This document shows positions 32,940 to 42,260 of a stretch of DNA of 64,000 nucleotides, piece by piece. Both the position numbers and the translations under genes were made by a program. Under the pieces are notes generated by a model that saw only the letters and a list, made by a program, of their open reading frames with translations, was not told the origin of the DNA and made no database searches. This DNA comes from Bacteroidaceae bacterium (GTDB lineage Bacteria; Bacteroidota; Bacteroidia; Bacteroidales; Bacteroidaceae), in the NCBI GenBank assembly GCA_902362375.1, contig CABIVS010000010.1, positions 135,329 to 199,328 of the forward strand, in the 5' to 3' direction. Position 1 is the stretch's first letter; each line of letters begins with the position of its first letter.

Positions 32940-35249
32940 TCATCCCATGCCCAACAGTTCCCTGACCATATCCTCGACCTCCTGGTTGACCCGTTTGAAA
33001 TTGCGGTTCAGCATGATTTCTTTCTCCCGGTCATTCTTGAACTCGTAGATTTTAGGAAGCGGAACGTAGTGGTCTTCCTCCTCCTTTATCTTCTTCATGT
33101 CGAAGTGCGTCTTGCAGAAATACTTCGTGGTCTTGAACTCTTCCGACTGCTCTATGTCGAAACGGTTGAGCATCCTTTCGTCCGTGGCCGTGAAGTCGCG
33201 TGCCGCCTGGCCTGCCAGCCAGCCGGTAGCCATGTCCGCAATCTTCGCCGCCGGGACGAGGTAGTCCATCTTCTCCGATATGGTGGTGGAGACCTTCTGG
33301 TCGTTGATGGAGATGGAGCGTGAGGTCTGCTTCGCCTTGCCGAAAACGTCATTCTGCGCCCATTCCAAGGTCTCCTTGTTGCGTGCCGCACCCATGAAGA
33401 TATTGCCGCAAGTGGTGATTATCTTCTGCATCCCCACCTTGCCATAGTCCGCCTCCAGCTGTGGAAGTTCCTGAAAGCCCAGCGTCACGGCCACCTTGTT
33501 GGAGCGTGCCGTACCGATAAGACGGTCTATCTTGTGGAAGTACAGGGTGGGCAGCTCGTCCACGATGATGCTCACCGGGATGTTTCCTTTGGAGTTGACC
33601 CGTGTTATCAGGCGGTTGAGCACGAGGGCGTTCAGCGAACCGATGACCTGCTCCTTTTCCGGGTCGTTGGCAATCACGAGGTAGCTCGGATGCTCCCTGT
33701 CTGAAATCTTCAAGTCAAAATCATCCCCGGTAAACACCCAGTAGGCTTCCGGTGACACCAGCCGGGCGGCATTCACGCGGAGCGTGCCCACCATGCCTTC
33801 CAGCTGGTCGTTCGCTTTATTCTCGTAGGCACTCTTGAACGGCGCCATCAGAGAAGCTATCTTGTCATCCTGCATCAGAATGTTGAAAACCTGGTCGTAG
33901 GGTCTGCCAAGGAACGACAGCACATGTGGCATGTCCGAATACTCGCCCGTAACGGTGTCAGGCTCCACCTCGTTGCCCTCCTCGTCCTCATACCAGCAGC
34001 GGTCAATGACAATCCGTTTCCCTGTCCGGTCTTTATAGGAAAAACCGTTCAGCTCCACAAACATACGGTCTTCATCGGTAGAAACATCATTCCCGTTTTC
34101 ATCCACGAAGTCCAGCACCACGTTCCCTTCCTCGTTGACGGCATTGAAATCATCCCAGTTCCGTATCACCAGTTCCAGTTTCTTTCCCTCCAGTGAGACA
34201 AACCGTTTCAGCCGCTTCCCGTTCCTGAACCCGACCGGGTGGAAGTTCACGAAGAAATAGATGATGGCCGCCAGAAAGTTCTCCGCTGAGTTGGTGAAGA
34301 ACGCTTCCGATCCGCCTTTCTTCTCGCCGCCGCCCTTATTCAGGGATGCCAGCAAAGTAGCGGCCGTTTCCGAAGCCGCCGCCAAGTCGGGAATGTACTT
34401 CCGCTGTATCGGGTTGATGCGGTTGGAATACTCCACATCAGTAAAGTTGACGATACGGAATCCGCAATTATCAGGCAGTTTCCCTGCCTTGCGGTTCTTG
34501 CAGAACTGGTAGAACAGCGTCTTGGCCAGTGTCGGGAACTTGAAATCGTAGCACATCATGGCAAAACCCTTGGCGGCGTGCTGCCGGATGAACGGGTCGA
34601 TGATGCCGAAGGACTTACCCGAACCCGGCGTCCCCAATACAATCGTCCCACGGAAGGGATTGATGATATTGATCCAGCCCCTGTGCATCTTCCGCTTCCA
34701 GTAGTATATCATCGGAATGTTCACCGAATAGTCGTTGCTGACCAAAGCCTCCGACTGTTGGAAGGATTCGTTCTCGAAGTTGAAGCGGTCTTCACCCACC
34801 TTGTAGTTGTAATACTTGGCGATGCCGTCCAGCCCCTGATGCACCAGCATTGTCCCCACCACCGAACAGACGGCATAGAGGATGCGGTTCGCAGGGAAAC
34901 CCATCCAACTGATGCCGAAATCCATCCCGTGGAAGACGAAGCACAACCCTACAAAAGTCAGTCCTGCCAGTACGGGATAGACGACCATCGTCCTCACGTT
35001 GAACTTCAAGGCCTTCTTAGCCTTCGTGCCGATGCAGACCACACAGATGCAGACCAGCTCCGTCACCTTACAGCCCGATACCGAGTTGAAAATCTTGAAA
35101 CGTCCCAGCAGGTCGAGGAGGAACTGCGTGATGCGGTTGTCCGCCGTCACCGGCAGGTTCATGACAATCTCTATGATGAGAAAGATGTAAATGCAGCTGC
35201 GGAAGTAGTTGTACATCTGCTGCTGTTCCCGTGTTTCCTCAAATGCCAT
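32940..35249 (-). CDS. mobC: Type IV coupling protein (VirD4/TraG-like; MobC of CTnDOT)
   Basis: A 769-residue protein with N-terminal membrane helices (about residues 15-30, 55-75, 85-125) and a cytoplasmic ATPase. Walker A GTPGSGKS lies near residue 207, and the Walker B-like VSIIVDELPTL follows near 553-563. It brings the relaxase-DNA complex to the mating channel. The length and the inserted acidic middle (residues 350-440) are typical of the Bacteroides versions. It lies between traO and traX in the transfer operon. The symbol follows CTnDOT usage, where this protein is called MobC. Confidence 0.85.
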   Translation of the reverse strand: MAFEETREQQQMYNYFRSCIYIFLIIEIVMNLPVTADNRITQFLLDLLGRFKIFNSVSGCKVTELVCICVVCIGTKAKKALKFNVRTMVVYPVLAGLTFVGLCFVFHGMDFGISWMGFPANRILYAVCSVVGTMLVHQGLDGIAKYYNYKVGEDRFNFENESFQQSEALVSNDYSVNIPMIYYWKRKMHRGWINIINPFRGTIVLGTPGSGKSFGIIDPFIRQHAAKGFAMMCYDFKFPTLAKTLFYQFCKNRKAGKLPDNCGFRIVNFTDVEYSNRINPIQRKYIPDLAAASETAATLLASLNKGGGEKKGGSEAFFTNSAENFLAAIIYFFVNFHPVGFRNGKRLKRFVSLEGKKLELVIRNWDDFNAVNEEGNVVLDFVDENGNDVSTDEDRMFVELNGFSYKDRTGKRIVIDRCWYEDEEGNEVEPDTVTGEYSDMPHVLSFLGRPYDQVFNILMQDDKIASLMAPFKSAYENKANDQLEGMVGTLRVNAARLVSPEAYWVFTGDDFDLKISDREHPSYLVIANDPEKEQVIGSLNALVLNRLITRVNSKGNIPVSIIVDELPTLYFHKIDRLIGTARSNKVAVTLGFQELPQLEADYGKVGMQKIITTCGNIFMGAARNKETLEWAQNDVFGKAKQTSRSISINDQKVSTTISEKMDYLVPAAKIADMATGWLAGQAARDFTATDERMLNRFDIEQSEEFKTTKYFCKTHFDMKKIKEEEDHYVPLPKIYEFKNDREKEIMLNRNFKRVNQEVEDMVRELLGMG

Positions 35250-35273
35250 ATCCGTGTTCCTTTCTGTTGATGG

Positions 35274-35738
35274 TTAAAACGGTATCTTGAATCCGAGCAG
35301 CATACCGTTTCGGAACGTGTCTCCGTGTATGAAGTTCACATTGTTCTTTTGGGTAAGGGAGAACTCCCATCCGTTACGGAACACATAACTGTATTCAAAG
35401 CCTCCCTCCAGTCCGAGGAAGAACTTCCTTTCCACCGCCCCGAACTGCGGCCCGAAGCGAAAGCGCAACATTCCGTTCTTGTAACGGGCAAGGCGGTGCT
35501 TGTACACGATGCCGCCGTCCCAATAGTAACCTTTCCAAAAATCTGGCTTCCGCCAGTGGTTGCCGACCTCACCGAATACCTCCAAGGCATTGCCGTAGGC
35601 CAACGGATGCTCATAACCGACAGTCGCGTTGAGCGTGGAGGGGAACAGGAAGCCGGCATTGACCGTCAGTTTGCCGTCCTGTGCGGACGCACCAATCGTT
35701 ACCACCGCACACAATAAAGCGAATATCAATTTTTTCAT
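35274..35738 (-). CDS. traO: Conjugative transfer outer-membrane protein TraO
   Basis: A 154-residue protein with a signal peptide (residues 1-19, ends ASAQ) and alternating strands ending in an aromatic residue (final GFKIPF), typical of a small outer-membrane beta barrel. Its place directly after TraN and before the coupling protein matches TraO of CTnDOT-type elements. Its start overlaps the traN stop by ATGA. It probably contributes to the outer-membrane part of the channel. Confidence 0.8.
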   Translation of the reverse strand: MKKLIFALLCAVVTIGASAQDGKLTVNAGFLFPSTLNATVGYEHPLAYGNALEVFGEVGNHWRKPDFWKGYYWDGGIVYKHRLARYKNGMLRFRFGPQFGAVERKFFLGLEGGFEYSYVFRNGWEFSLTQKNNVNFIHGDTFRNGMLLGFKIPF

Positions 35739-36622
35739 GGCTGTGAGGGATAAGTGATGTAATAATAGGGATAGTAGGCCGCGTTTTTCAGGATGTCCGA
35801 ATCAAAGCCGTCGGCATGTAGGATGTCCTCGTATTCGATGGTCAGCGTGATGACACGTCCGCTGATCTGGTTCTCAGAAATCTCCAGCCGCAAGACCTTC
35901 TCGTCCGGGAACGTCAGCTTGGGTAGCACCAGCACGTTGCGGTAGCTCTTCTTGAACTTTCTGACATGGTTCAGGGAGAATACGGGAGACAGCTCGATGG
36001 TCTGCGAGTTGGTCGCCTTGGTCTCCTTCTTGTCGGTCAGCTTCACCCTCAGTTCCTCAATATCGTATGCGATCTTCGTTTTGTTCTGCAGGGAGTAGTC
36101 GATGAAGAAGTAGTCCCCAACGGCGTAAATGTTGTTGACGACGGCCTTCATGCCGTGCGCTCTTGACACAATCTGGTTGTATTTCCGTCCGCTGCCATAG
36201 ACCGCCCACGCATACCGCGCCATTTCCGCCATCGGCATGGTGACCTCCGGGTTGATGTAGGACTGCGTATGGCTGTAAGGCACCTCGAAGATGGAAGCGG
36301 CCATTTGGGGCGACTGCGTATAGAGGATGTCGTACTGTGCGATGTGCCGCTCACCGATAAGCGTCAGCGTGCCCAGTAGCTCGTTGTCCCTGTAGCCTGC
36401 CTCCGGTATGGAGTCGCTTCCACAGGACGGTTTTATACGGACAATGTTGTCGGTACACTGGTTGCCGGCAATCTTCGTGGTGGAAATATCCACCATCTTG
36501 ATGTTCTCCGGCATGACGATGTGCGTGGTCACTTCCCGGTTGACATAAATCCTTTCGTTGGCCGATGCGCCGGCAGCCGCCATAAAGAGGGAAAGGAAGC
36601 ATAAAAGCATTTTTGATTTCAT
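35735..36622 (-). CDS. traN: Conjugative transfer protein TraN (VirB9-like)
   Basis: A 295-residue exported protein with a signal peptide at residues 1-21 (ends ASAN). A strand-rich body includes HIVMPENIKMVDISTTKIAG and FSLNHVRKFKKSYRNVLVLP, the pattern of the DUF4138/TraN family. These proteins are considered VirB9 analogues forming the outer core complex with TraM and TraO. The gene lies 35 bases after traM and overlaps traO by 4 bases. Confidence 0.85.
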   Translation of the reverse strand: MKSKMLLCFLSLFMAAAGASANERIYVNREVTTHIVMPENIKMVDISTTKIAGNQCTDNIVRIKPSCGSDSIPEAGYRDNELLGTLTLIGERHIAQYDILYTQSPQMAASIFEVPYSHTQSYINPEVTMPMAEMARYAWAVYGSGRKYNQIVSRAHGMKAVVNNIYAVGDYFFIDYSLQNKTKIAYDIEELRVKLTDKKETKATNSQTIELSPVFSLNHVRKFKKSYRNVLVLPKLTFPDEKVLRLEISENQISGRVITLTIEYEDILHADGFDSDILKNAAYYPYYYITYPSQP

Positions 36623-36657
36623 AGTGCGTATATTTATTATTTTACGGATTATGTTGC

Positions 36658-37839
36658 CTATCTCGCGTCATCCGAGTTGATTAGATAGACGATGGTGTTG
36701 TATTTGATTTTCGCCTTGTTCTTCCGGATATTGGAAGAGATGGCGGACGTGGCGGAGTTGTACATATTTTGTAGGGCTTGCAGGGCGATGGCCTCGCCTG
36801 AAATGCCCGAGCCGTAGCCGTCCTCCGACTCCAAGTTGATATTCTGCTGCACGGTGCTGGCACCAGCGTCCTTCACGAAATCCCTGAAAGCCGATTCGGG
36901 GACGTAGAAGCCTTCCATGCCGTCGTTGTCAAAGACCGAGAGTTTCACTTTGATGAACTTGCCACCCACAAGGATGCTGGTGACCGCCGCGCGGACACGC
37001 TGCCCTCCGAAGCCTGTCACCGTCCCGTACAGATAGGTGCCCTTCCGCAGTTTCGTGCCGCTGACCGTCACGTCATCCAGCAGCTTGAAGCGTAGCCGGG
37101 TGCCCTCGCGCGCCTTGGTGGTCTGGTCAATCATCGCCCGTATCAGGTTGGCTTCCGCCGCTTCATCGGGTGCCGATACCGTATGGAACTTTCCGGCACC
37201 GGCATCGGATGATTTGACGACAAGGTTCGGCCGGTTGCGTTCTTTTTCCTCCATGCGTACCTTGGCGATGGAATCCGCCCGTTGTTTTCGGGCCGCTTCT
37301 TCCGCTTCGGGATTGCCGAAACCCAATCCGCTCTCGATGGCTTTCTGCCGTTGGTAACTTCGCCGCTGGATTTCTTCAAGGTCACGGGCGAAATCGTCCT
37401 GTGAGACATTGCCCGAAGAACTGCTACCGTAGGCGTATGAATTGATGTGCTTCCTTGATTCGGCAAGGGAACGCTCCAGTTCCTCCATTTCCTGCTGCTG
37501 GCGGATACGCTCCGCTTCGGCGGCGTCGAGCCTGTTCAGCTCCTCCTCGCTGTAGCCGTGTTCCAGCTCCTCCTTGTCCTTTTCCTCCTCGCCGATGGCA
37601 CCGACGGCGGTAAAAGCGTCCTCGTCACCGAAACGCCGGGACATCTCGGTCATCTTGTCGCCGGCTTCCTCCGCATTGGCCTCCGGCAGTTCCATGTTGA
37701 TGCGGTCGGTGGCCACTGTCTGCCGCGTGTCACCGCCTCCCCCAAAAGTCTGCATCACGAAGTACACTAACGCGCAAAGCGGCACGAAGACCACCAGCGG
37801 AAAGATGTACTTGGGTTGTTTGAAGTTGATTTTCATCAT
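36658..37839 (-). CDS. traM: Conjugative transfer protein TraM (VirB10-like)
   Basis: A 393-residue protein anchored by one N-terminal membrane helix (residues 10-28, YIFPLVVFVPLCALVYFVM). A long Glu/Arg-rich periplasmic linker follows (about 80-200), then a C-terminal VirB10-like beta domain (LKKGTYLYGTVTGFGGQRV-type strands; GLKN-type ending absent). It spans the periplasm and links inner and outer membranes. The start ATG overlaps the traL stop (ATGA). An alternative ATG lies one codon later. Confidence 0.85.
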   Translation of the reverse strand: MMKINFKQPKYIFPLVVFVPLCALVYFVMQTFGGGGDTRQTVATDRINMELPEANAEEAGDKMTEMSRRFGDEDAFTAVGAIGEEEKDKEELEHGYSEEELNRLDAAEAERIRQQQEMEELERSLAESRKHINSYAYGSSSSGNVSQDDFARDLEEIQRRSYQRQKAIESGLGFGNPEAEEAARKQRADSIAKVRMEEKERNRPNLVVKSSDAGAGKFHTVSAPDEAAEANLIRAMIDQTTKAREGTRLRFKLLDDVTVSGTKLRKGTYLYGTVTGFGGQRVRAAVTSILVGGKFIKVKLSVFDNDGMEGFYVPESAFRDFVKDAGASTVQQNINLESEDGYGSGISGEAIALQALQNMYNSATSAISSNIRKNKAKIKYNTIVYLINSDDAR

Positions 37840-38327
37840 GGGTTATCGTTGTTTTTGAGTGATTTGACAATGCTTTCCAGTTTCCCGTACTGCCGGACGA
37901 TGCGGACGGAATCCGCACGGCTCTTGTGGGGCAGGGCTATCATGGAGTCCAGTTCCTCGCGGAGTGCCTGCCCTTCGGCGGCCAGTTCCAGCAACGTCTG
38001 CCGCTGTACGCCCTTGTTCGCCTGTATGGTACGGAAACCGCTGAAAAGCGGTTCCATGCTGGCGATGGCACTGATGTCTGGTTCCTGCCCATCGTTCGGA
38101 CGCATACCGTCCAACGTGACGGTGACTGCCAACAGGAAGGACAAAGTGCCCACCACACAGGCACAGGTGCGCTTGGGATGTTTCCTTGCCCAAGCGTTTG
38201 CCAGCCTGATTCTTGCGGCCAGCCGGTATTTCGTGCCAATGCTGCCCAGCTTGGGCTGCAACCATGCCTTTATCTGGTCATGCGTCTTCAAGCGGTGGGC
38301 ACGCCCTATTTTTCTGAGTGATTTCAT
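37836..38327 (-). CDS. traL: Conjugative transfer protein TraL-position membrane protein
   Basis: A 163-residue protein with a basic N-terminus, one membrane helix near residues 55-73 (CACVVGTLSFLLAVTVTL) and a helical, charged C-terminal region. Its place between TraK and TraM matches TraL of CTnDOT (DUF3989-type), a poorly understood inner-membrane component. It overlaps traM by 4 bases. Confidence 0.75.
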   Translation of the reverse strand: MKSLRKIGRAHRLKTHDQIKAWLQPKLGSIGTKYRLAARIRLANAWARKHPKRTCACVVGTLSFLLAVTVTLDGMRPNDGQEPDISAIASMEPLFSGFRTIQANKGVQRQTLLELAAEGQALREELDSMIALPHKSRADSVRIVRQYGKLESIVKSLKNNDNP

Positions 38328-38352
38328 ATTTTCTTTGATAAGGTGTTACACG

Positions 38353-38949
38353 TCAATAATCCAAATCCTTGTTCTCTATCGTCCTCCAGTTCGTGATCAT
38401 CAGCCCGTGCGGATTGTTCCTTGTCCTCGGCACGTTCTCGATGTAGCCGGTCGTGACCATCGAACGCTTCAAGTCCTTGGTGCGCCGCTTGATAAGCTGC
38501 GTGCCGTAATAGGTGAACTTCCGTTCATGCTCGTCCAGCAGGATGGAGTCGCACATGATGGTGCAGACCGCCGACGAGGATATGATGTCCGAATAGAAGC
38601 CGTTCTCGTCCAACGCCTGTTTCTGTTTGAGTGCCGTACCGTCCGCCATGTACATCGCCTTGCCGAGCGTCCACTTGATATAGTCGTTGTCGGGCGGCAG
38701 GTTGAAGAAGTACTGATGGAAGAGCTGGATGTGTGCTTTTGCCTCCATGGTGAAGTTGGCCTCTAACTGGGCGCGTTCCGCAAGGAACGGGATGTCGCCG
38801 TCAAGGACGTATATCTGCTGCCTCTCCTTGTTGACCAGCGAGATGCAGCACCAGACGGTGAAGCCGCAGATGACGGCGCAACCGGCGATGGTTGCCACTA
38901 CCGTCATCATGGCGAGCCTTGTTTTCTGTGCCAATGATTCTATGAGCAT
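38353..38949 (-). CDS. traK: Conjugative transfer protein TraK (VirB8-like)
   Basis: A 198-residue protein with an N-terminal membrane helix (about residues 13-37, MMTVVATIAGCAVICGFTVW) and a periplasmic domain with the spacing of VirB8 analogues (HIQLFHQYFFNLPPDNDYI). VirB8-type proteins nucleate the inner-membrane complex. It lies between TraJ and TraL in the expected order. No anomalies are seen. Confidence 0.85.
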   Translation of the reverse strand: MLIESLAQKTRLAMMTVVATIAGCAVICGFTVWCCISLVNKERQQIYVLDGDIPFLAERAQLEANFTMEAKAHIQLFHQYFFNLPPDNDYIKWTLGKAMYMADGTALKQKQALDENGFYSDIISSSAVCTIMCDSILLDEHERKFTYYGTQLIKRRTKDLKRSMVTTGYIENVPRTRNNPHGLMITNWRTIENKDLDY

Positions 38950-38977
38950 ATTCTTTCTTGTTTGATGTTGTTACTAC

Positions 38978-40105
38978 CTATGATTTGAGGGACTTGCCCA
39001 CAGAACCTGCGCCGCCCACCGCCGCGCCTACGGCACCTCCCGCCGCCGATCCTGCCGTGCTCGTGATGCCCATTGCCGCCGAACCTGCCACAGAACCTGC
39101 TCCGGAGCTTACGCCGCCGGGAATCAGCCATGAGGCCACTTCGGGAACAAAACGGATGATGTACGCCCCCACGAGCATACCCATGGCGTACATGCAGTTG
39201 GATCCGATGCCCTGCAAGCCGAGTGCGCCGATTTGCGACCATGAGTTGACGGAGCCGTGCAGGAGGTGGTTGTAGGCCACCAAGTCCTGCTGCAGGTTGT
39301 ATAGGAGGATAAAGTCGATATAATAGAGGCACATGTAGGTCACGAAACCCCAAAGCGAGAGGGAGAGGTATTTCGACATCCACTGGCTCCATGCCGAGTT
39401 CCACGGCGGGGCGAGGGAGAGGGCGAACATGATGGGGCAGAATATCACCATGATGGCCATGAAGATGCGCTGCGCCACGAGGATGCCGTAATAGGACATC
39501 TGGAAGATCAGCTCGCCCACGAAGCGTATGACGTCGTTTATCCACTCGCTCATTTTCGTCTCTGCCGCCACCGCCGCACGCTGGGCGTAGTTGTTGATGG
39601 TGGTGCCGAGGTTCTGCACGTTGTAGATGAGCTTGTCCCACCATGCCGCGTCCTGGCCGATGGCGGCCACCTGCTGGGCGGTGGCGATGGAATCCTGCAC
39701 CGTCCTGAGCCGGTCAAGGTACTCGCCCTGCTTCTGCGCCACTTTCAGCTCGAAAGCGGCCACTTCCTTGTTCTTTGCCTGCGCCATCGCTTTAGTAGCG
39801 GATTCCAGTCCCTTGCCGGGCACCTGCAGGGCCGAGCATATCCACGAAGAGGAGGAGATGCAGATGGAGATTCCCACGATACGGAACAGCTTCATCACGT
39901 CCATGCCGCGCCGTCCGAGCATCATCATCCAGCACTCGTAAGAGCCGACACAGAGCGCGAGGCACAGCCCGATCACCCGTGCCATCCCGACCGCATCGCC
40001 CAGCACCGCCACGTTGGGAAATGTTTCCATGGCGACCAGCAGCTTATCAAGGCTCTCGTCGATGGCCGGCAGGCCTATAGTCAGAAGTGTACATAATAGA
40101 TTCAT
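38978..40105 (-). CDS. traJ: Conjugative transfer protein TraJ (VirB6-like)
   Basis: A 375-residue polytopic inner-membrane protein with several hydrophobic helices (for example VIGLCLALCVGSY, ILVAQRIFMAIMVIFCPIMF, LGLQGIGSNCMYAMGML) separated by a charged helical central region. The C-terminal 40 residues are a Gly/Ala/Ser-rich low-complexity tail (SGAGSVAGSAAMGITSTAG). It matches TraJ in CTnDOT-type elements, the VirB6 analogue through which DNA passes. It lies between the DUF5045-like gene and traK. Confidence 0.85.
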   Translation of the reverse strand: MNLLCTLLTIGLPAIDESLDKLLVAMETFPNVAVLGDAVGMARVIGLCLALCVGSYECWMMMLGRRGMDVMKLFRIVGISICISSSSWICSALQVPGKGLESATKAMAQAKNKEVAAFELKVAQKQGEYLDRLRTVQDSIATAQQVAAIGQDAAWWDKLIYNVQNLGTTINNYAQRAAVAAETKMSEWINDVIRFVGELIFQMSYYGILVAQRIFMAIMVIFCPIMFALSLAPPWNSAWSQWMSKYLSLSLWGFVTYMCLYYIDFILLYNLQQDLVAYNHLLHGSVNSWSQIGALGLQGIGSNCMYAMGMLVGAYIIRFVPEVASWLIPGGVSSGAGSVAGSAAMGITSTAGSAAGGAVGAAVGGAGSVGKSLKS

Positions 40106-40129
40106 ATTCTGTCTTTGTTTGTAAGTGTC

Positions 40130-40807
40130 CTAATAATGCGTAGCTGCCACCGCGCACAGACGGGCGGTACGGTCCACCAGTTCCTCCATCTTCGCCTTGG
40201 CTTCCTCGTATGCCTGCTGCCGCTTGGCGTTCTCCAGCCCGTAGCCGACTCCCGTCTTGTGGATATAGGCGATGTCCGCACAAAGGATCTCGTTCTGACG
40301 GCTCAGCTCGTCCACCTGATGTTTGAGTTTGCCGTCGCTTTTCTTCATGCAATAGAGCAGTCCGTCCGTGATGCAGCCCTGCATACGGTTGAACTCGTCC
40401 TTGTAAGAGGCGTAGGTCAGATCCACGTTGCGGTCCGCCTCCCTCAGCAACTCTTCCTTGTAAAGTTCCTCTATGTGCGTCCGTTCCTCTTCCACCTTTT
40501 TCACTTTCTGGCGTTGGGTCTCTTCCGAGGTCACACGTACCGGCATGATGCGCTTTACACTGGACTTCGGTTCTTTGAAACGTACCCGGAAGCCCGACTT
40601 GAAACCGGCCCACTTCCAGTACATTTCCGCACCGGAATATTTATTATGGAGGAAGTAATAGTACCAGTCAGGTGCAAAGTCCCAAGGGCCGTTCTCCATT
40701 GACTGCCATTGTTTCGCCTTCTCGTTGTCACGGGACGGCCTTTGGGCATAGCCTGCAAGAGGAAGTCCTATAAGCATTATTCCGATAATGATTTGTCTAA
40801 CTTGCAT
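40130..40807 (-). CDS. DUF5045-like exported transfer-operon protein
   Basis: A 225-residue protein with a signal peptide (residues 1-21, ends GYAQ), a tyrosine- and tryptophan-rich segment (PDWYYYFLHNKYSG) and a helical Lys/Glu-rich second half. It resembles DUF5045 proteins found only in Bacteroidetes transfer operons. It overlaps the gene upstream by 11 bases. It is probably a periplasmic structural component; its function is unknown. Confidence 0.7.
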   Translation of the reverse strand: MQVRQIIIGIMLIGLPLAGYAQRPSRDNEKAKQWQSMENGPWDFAPDWYYYFLHNKYSGAEMYWKWAGFKSGFRVRFKEPKSSVKRIMPVRVTSEETQRQKVKKVEEERTHIEELYKEELLREADRNVDLTYASYKDEFNRMQGCITDGLLYCMKKSDGKLKHQVDELSRQNEILCADIAYIHKTGVGYGLENAKRQQAYEEAKAKMEELVDRTARLCAVAATHY

Positions 40808-41501
40808 ATCCTTGTTTCCATTTGTTGATGACTTTGTCCGCTATCTCGTCCTTGACGCTGGAGTTCAGGATTTCCCAGATGTAGTCCGGCTTCCAGCCGC
40901 AATCGGTTATGAGAAAACAGTACAGGTTCGCGTTGTCGATGATGTACCTCGCCTTGTCGATGGTGGTTTTGAGCGTCATCACCAGATTCAGCTTCTCGTC
41001 CATGGAGGCTTTCATCAGGTTGATGCCGGAGGCGGCCACGGAAGCATATAGTTTGTAGCAGTGTTTGACTTCACGGGAAATGGCTACGTTGGCATCCGCA
41101 TAGTACCATGCCACGAATGGTTTCTTGGATACGTGGCTGAACGTATTGGATGTAAAGTCCTTGTAGTCCCTGACCAGTTGGTACAGCGAGTTGGCAGTGG
41201 AGGATATGGCACCGGCCAGCACCAGATAGGAATGGGCGTTACTCAGCTTGGTGTCGAGCGTGGTGCGGACATCGTTGAACTTGACTGCCCCTTTGGTGAG
41301 CAGCGACTGTTCGCCAAAACTGGTTGCCACACGCTGCAAGGCCTGGTCTTCGTCCTTCTTCACGGCTTTGTGCAGGGCAATCAATGCCTCGATGGTCGGC
41401 AAGTCCTTCGGCAGGACATAGGCGGAGACCTTCACCGGCTGCAAAAAAGCCAAAGCCAGCACAAGGGTAAAGAGTACCATTCTTATCTTCCAATGTTTCA
41501 T
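40797..41501 (-). CDS. Exported helical transfer-operon protein
   Basis: A 234-residue protein with a signal peptide (residues 1-27, LVLALAFLQPVKVSA) and a helical body without recognised motifs. It sits between the TraI-position gene and the DUF5045-like gene, where CTnDOT-type operons carry variable exported proteins. It overlaps the DUF5045-like gene by 11 bases, suggesting the two products work together in the periplasm. Confidence 0.65.
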   Translation of the reverse strand: MKHWKIRMVLFTLVLALAFLQPVKVSAYVLPKDLPTIEALIALHKAVKKDEDQALQRVATSFGEQSLLTKGAVKFNDVRTTLDTKLSNAHSYLVLAGAISSTANSLYQLVRDYKDFTSNTFSHVSKKPFVAWYYADANVAISREVKHCYKLYASVAASGINLMKASMDEKLNLVMTLKTTIDKARYIIDNANLYCFLITDCGWKPDYIWEILNSSVKDEIADKVINKWKQGYAS

Positions 41502-41519
41502 AGCTGTATCATCAAAGGG

Positions 41520-42260
41520 TTAATAATTTGCCGCTACCAGTCCGTTCCAGTCCTGAATCAGGCCGCCGACTTGGTTTTTCATGGTCACTACGTTGGCCCA
41601 GCCTTCCGGGTCTATGGCGAAGAATAGGTCGTTAGCTGTCGCGAACTGCGCCATCAGCATCATGCCCTCCACCTTGTAGCGTATTTCCATCAGGTCGGTA
41701 TAGATTCGGTTGGCCAGTGACAGCCGTTCATAACGGTCAAGCAGGTTGTAGCCGTCGCTCTTCTTTTCCGCCGTGCCTTGTCCTTTGAGGGGATTTTGCA
41801 CCTTGGCGTTGTTCACGATGTTCACGAAGTTACCTACCAGTTGCTGTGTCTCCATCACGAGGCCGCCCAGCTCCGTCAGGCAGGCGAGCTTGTTCTTGAA
41901 CTTGGCCTTATTCACCGTGTTTATCAGTTCCGGCACGTCTTTGAGTATGTCAAAGGCGCACGTGCCGATTTCCTTGTAGTACAGGCTCTCCGTCCCGAAA
42001 CCCGAAATGTTCTCCATCGTGAGCTTGTAGAGTTCCTTGATGGTGGCCATGCTCACCGAATAGAGTTCCACCTTCTGCTTCTTGGAGGCGATGGAATCCA
42101 GACGCTGGTTATGCTGGTCTTCTATCAGTTTCTGTGAGGCGGTATTGGCAGCCACCACCTTGATGCAGTTCTTGTCAATGACAACCTTCCATCCGGCAAA
42201 CACCGGGGTTGATGCGGTTGCCATTAAAACCATTACCAGTATGTATCGTAACTTTACCAT
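41520..42260 (-). CDS. traI: TraI-position exported protein (DUF4141-like)
   Basis: A 246-residue protein with a signal peptide (residues 1-22, ends VFAG) and a helical coiled-coil-like body. Its C-terminus (FAIDPEGWANVVTMKNQVGG) matches the second, more distant copy at 24455-25204. DUF4141 proteins occupy the TraI position of CTnDOT-type operons, directly downstream of TraG, and resemble VirB5-like periplasmic components in size and secondary structure. It overlaps the traG end by 7 bases. Confidence 0.75.
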   Translation of the reverse strand: MVKLRYILVMVLMATASTPVFAGWKVVIDKNCIKVVAANTASQKLIEDQHNQRLDSIASKKQKVELYSVSMATIKELYKLTMENISGFGTESLYYKEIGTCAFDILKDVPELINTVNKAKFKNKLACLTELGGLVMETQQLVGNFVNIVNNAKVQNPLKGQGTAEKKSDGYNLLDRYERLSLANRIYTDLMEIRYKVEGMMLMAQFATANDLFFAIDPEGWANVVTMKNQVGGLIQDWNGLVAANY

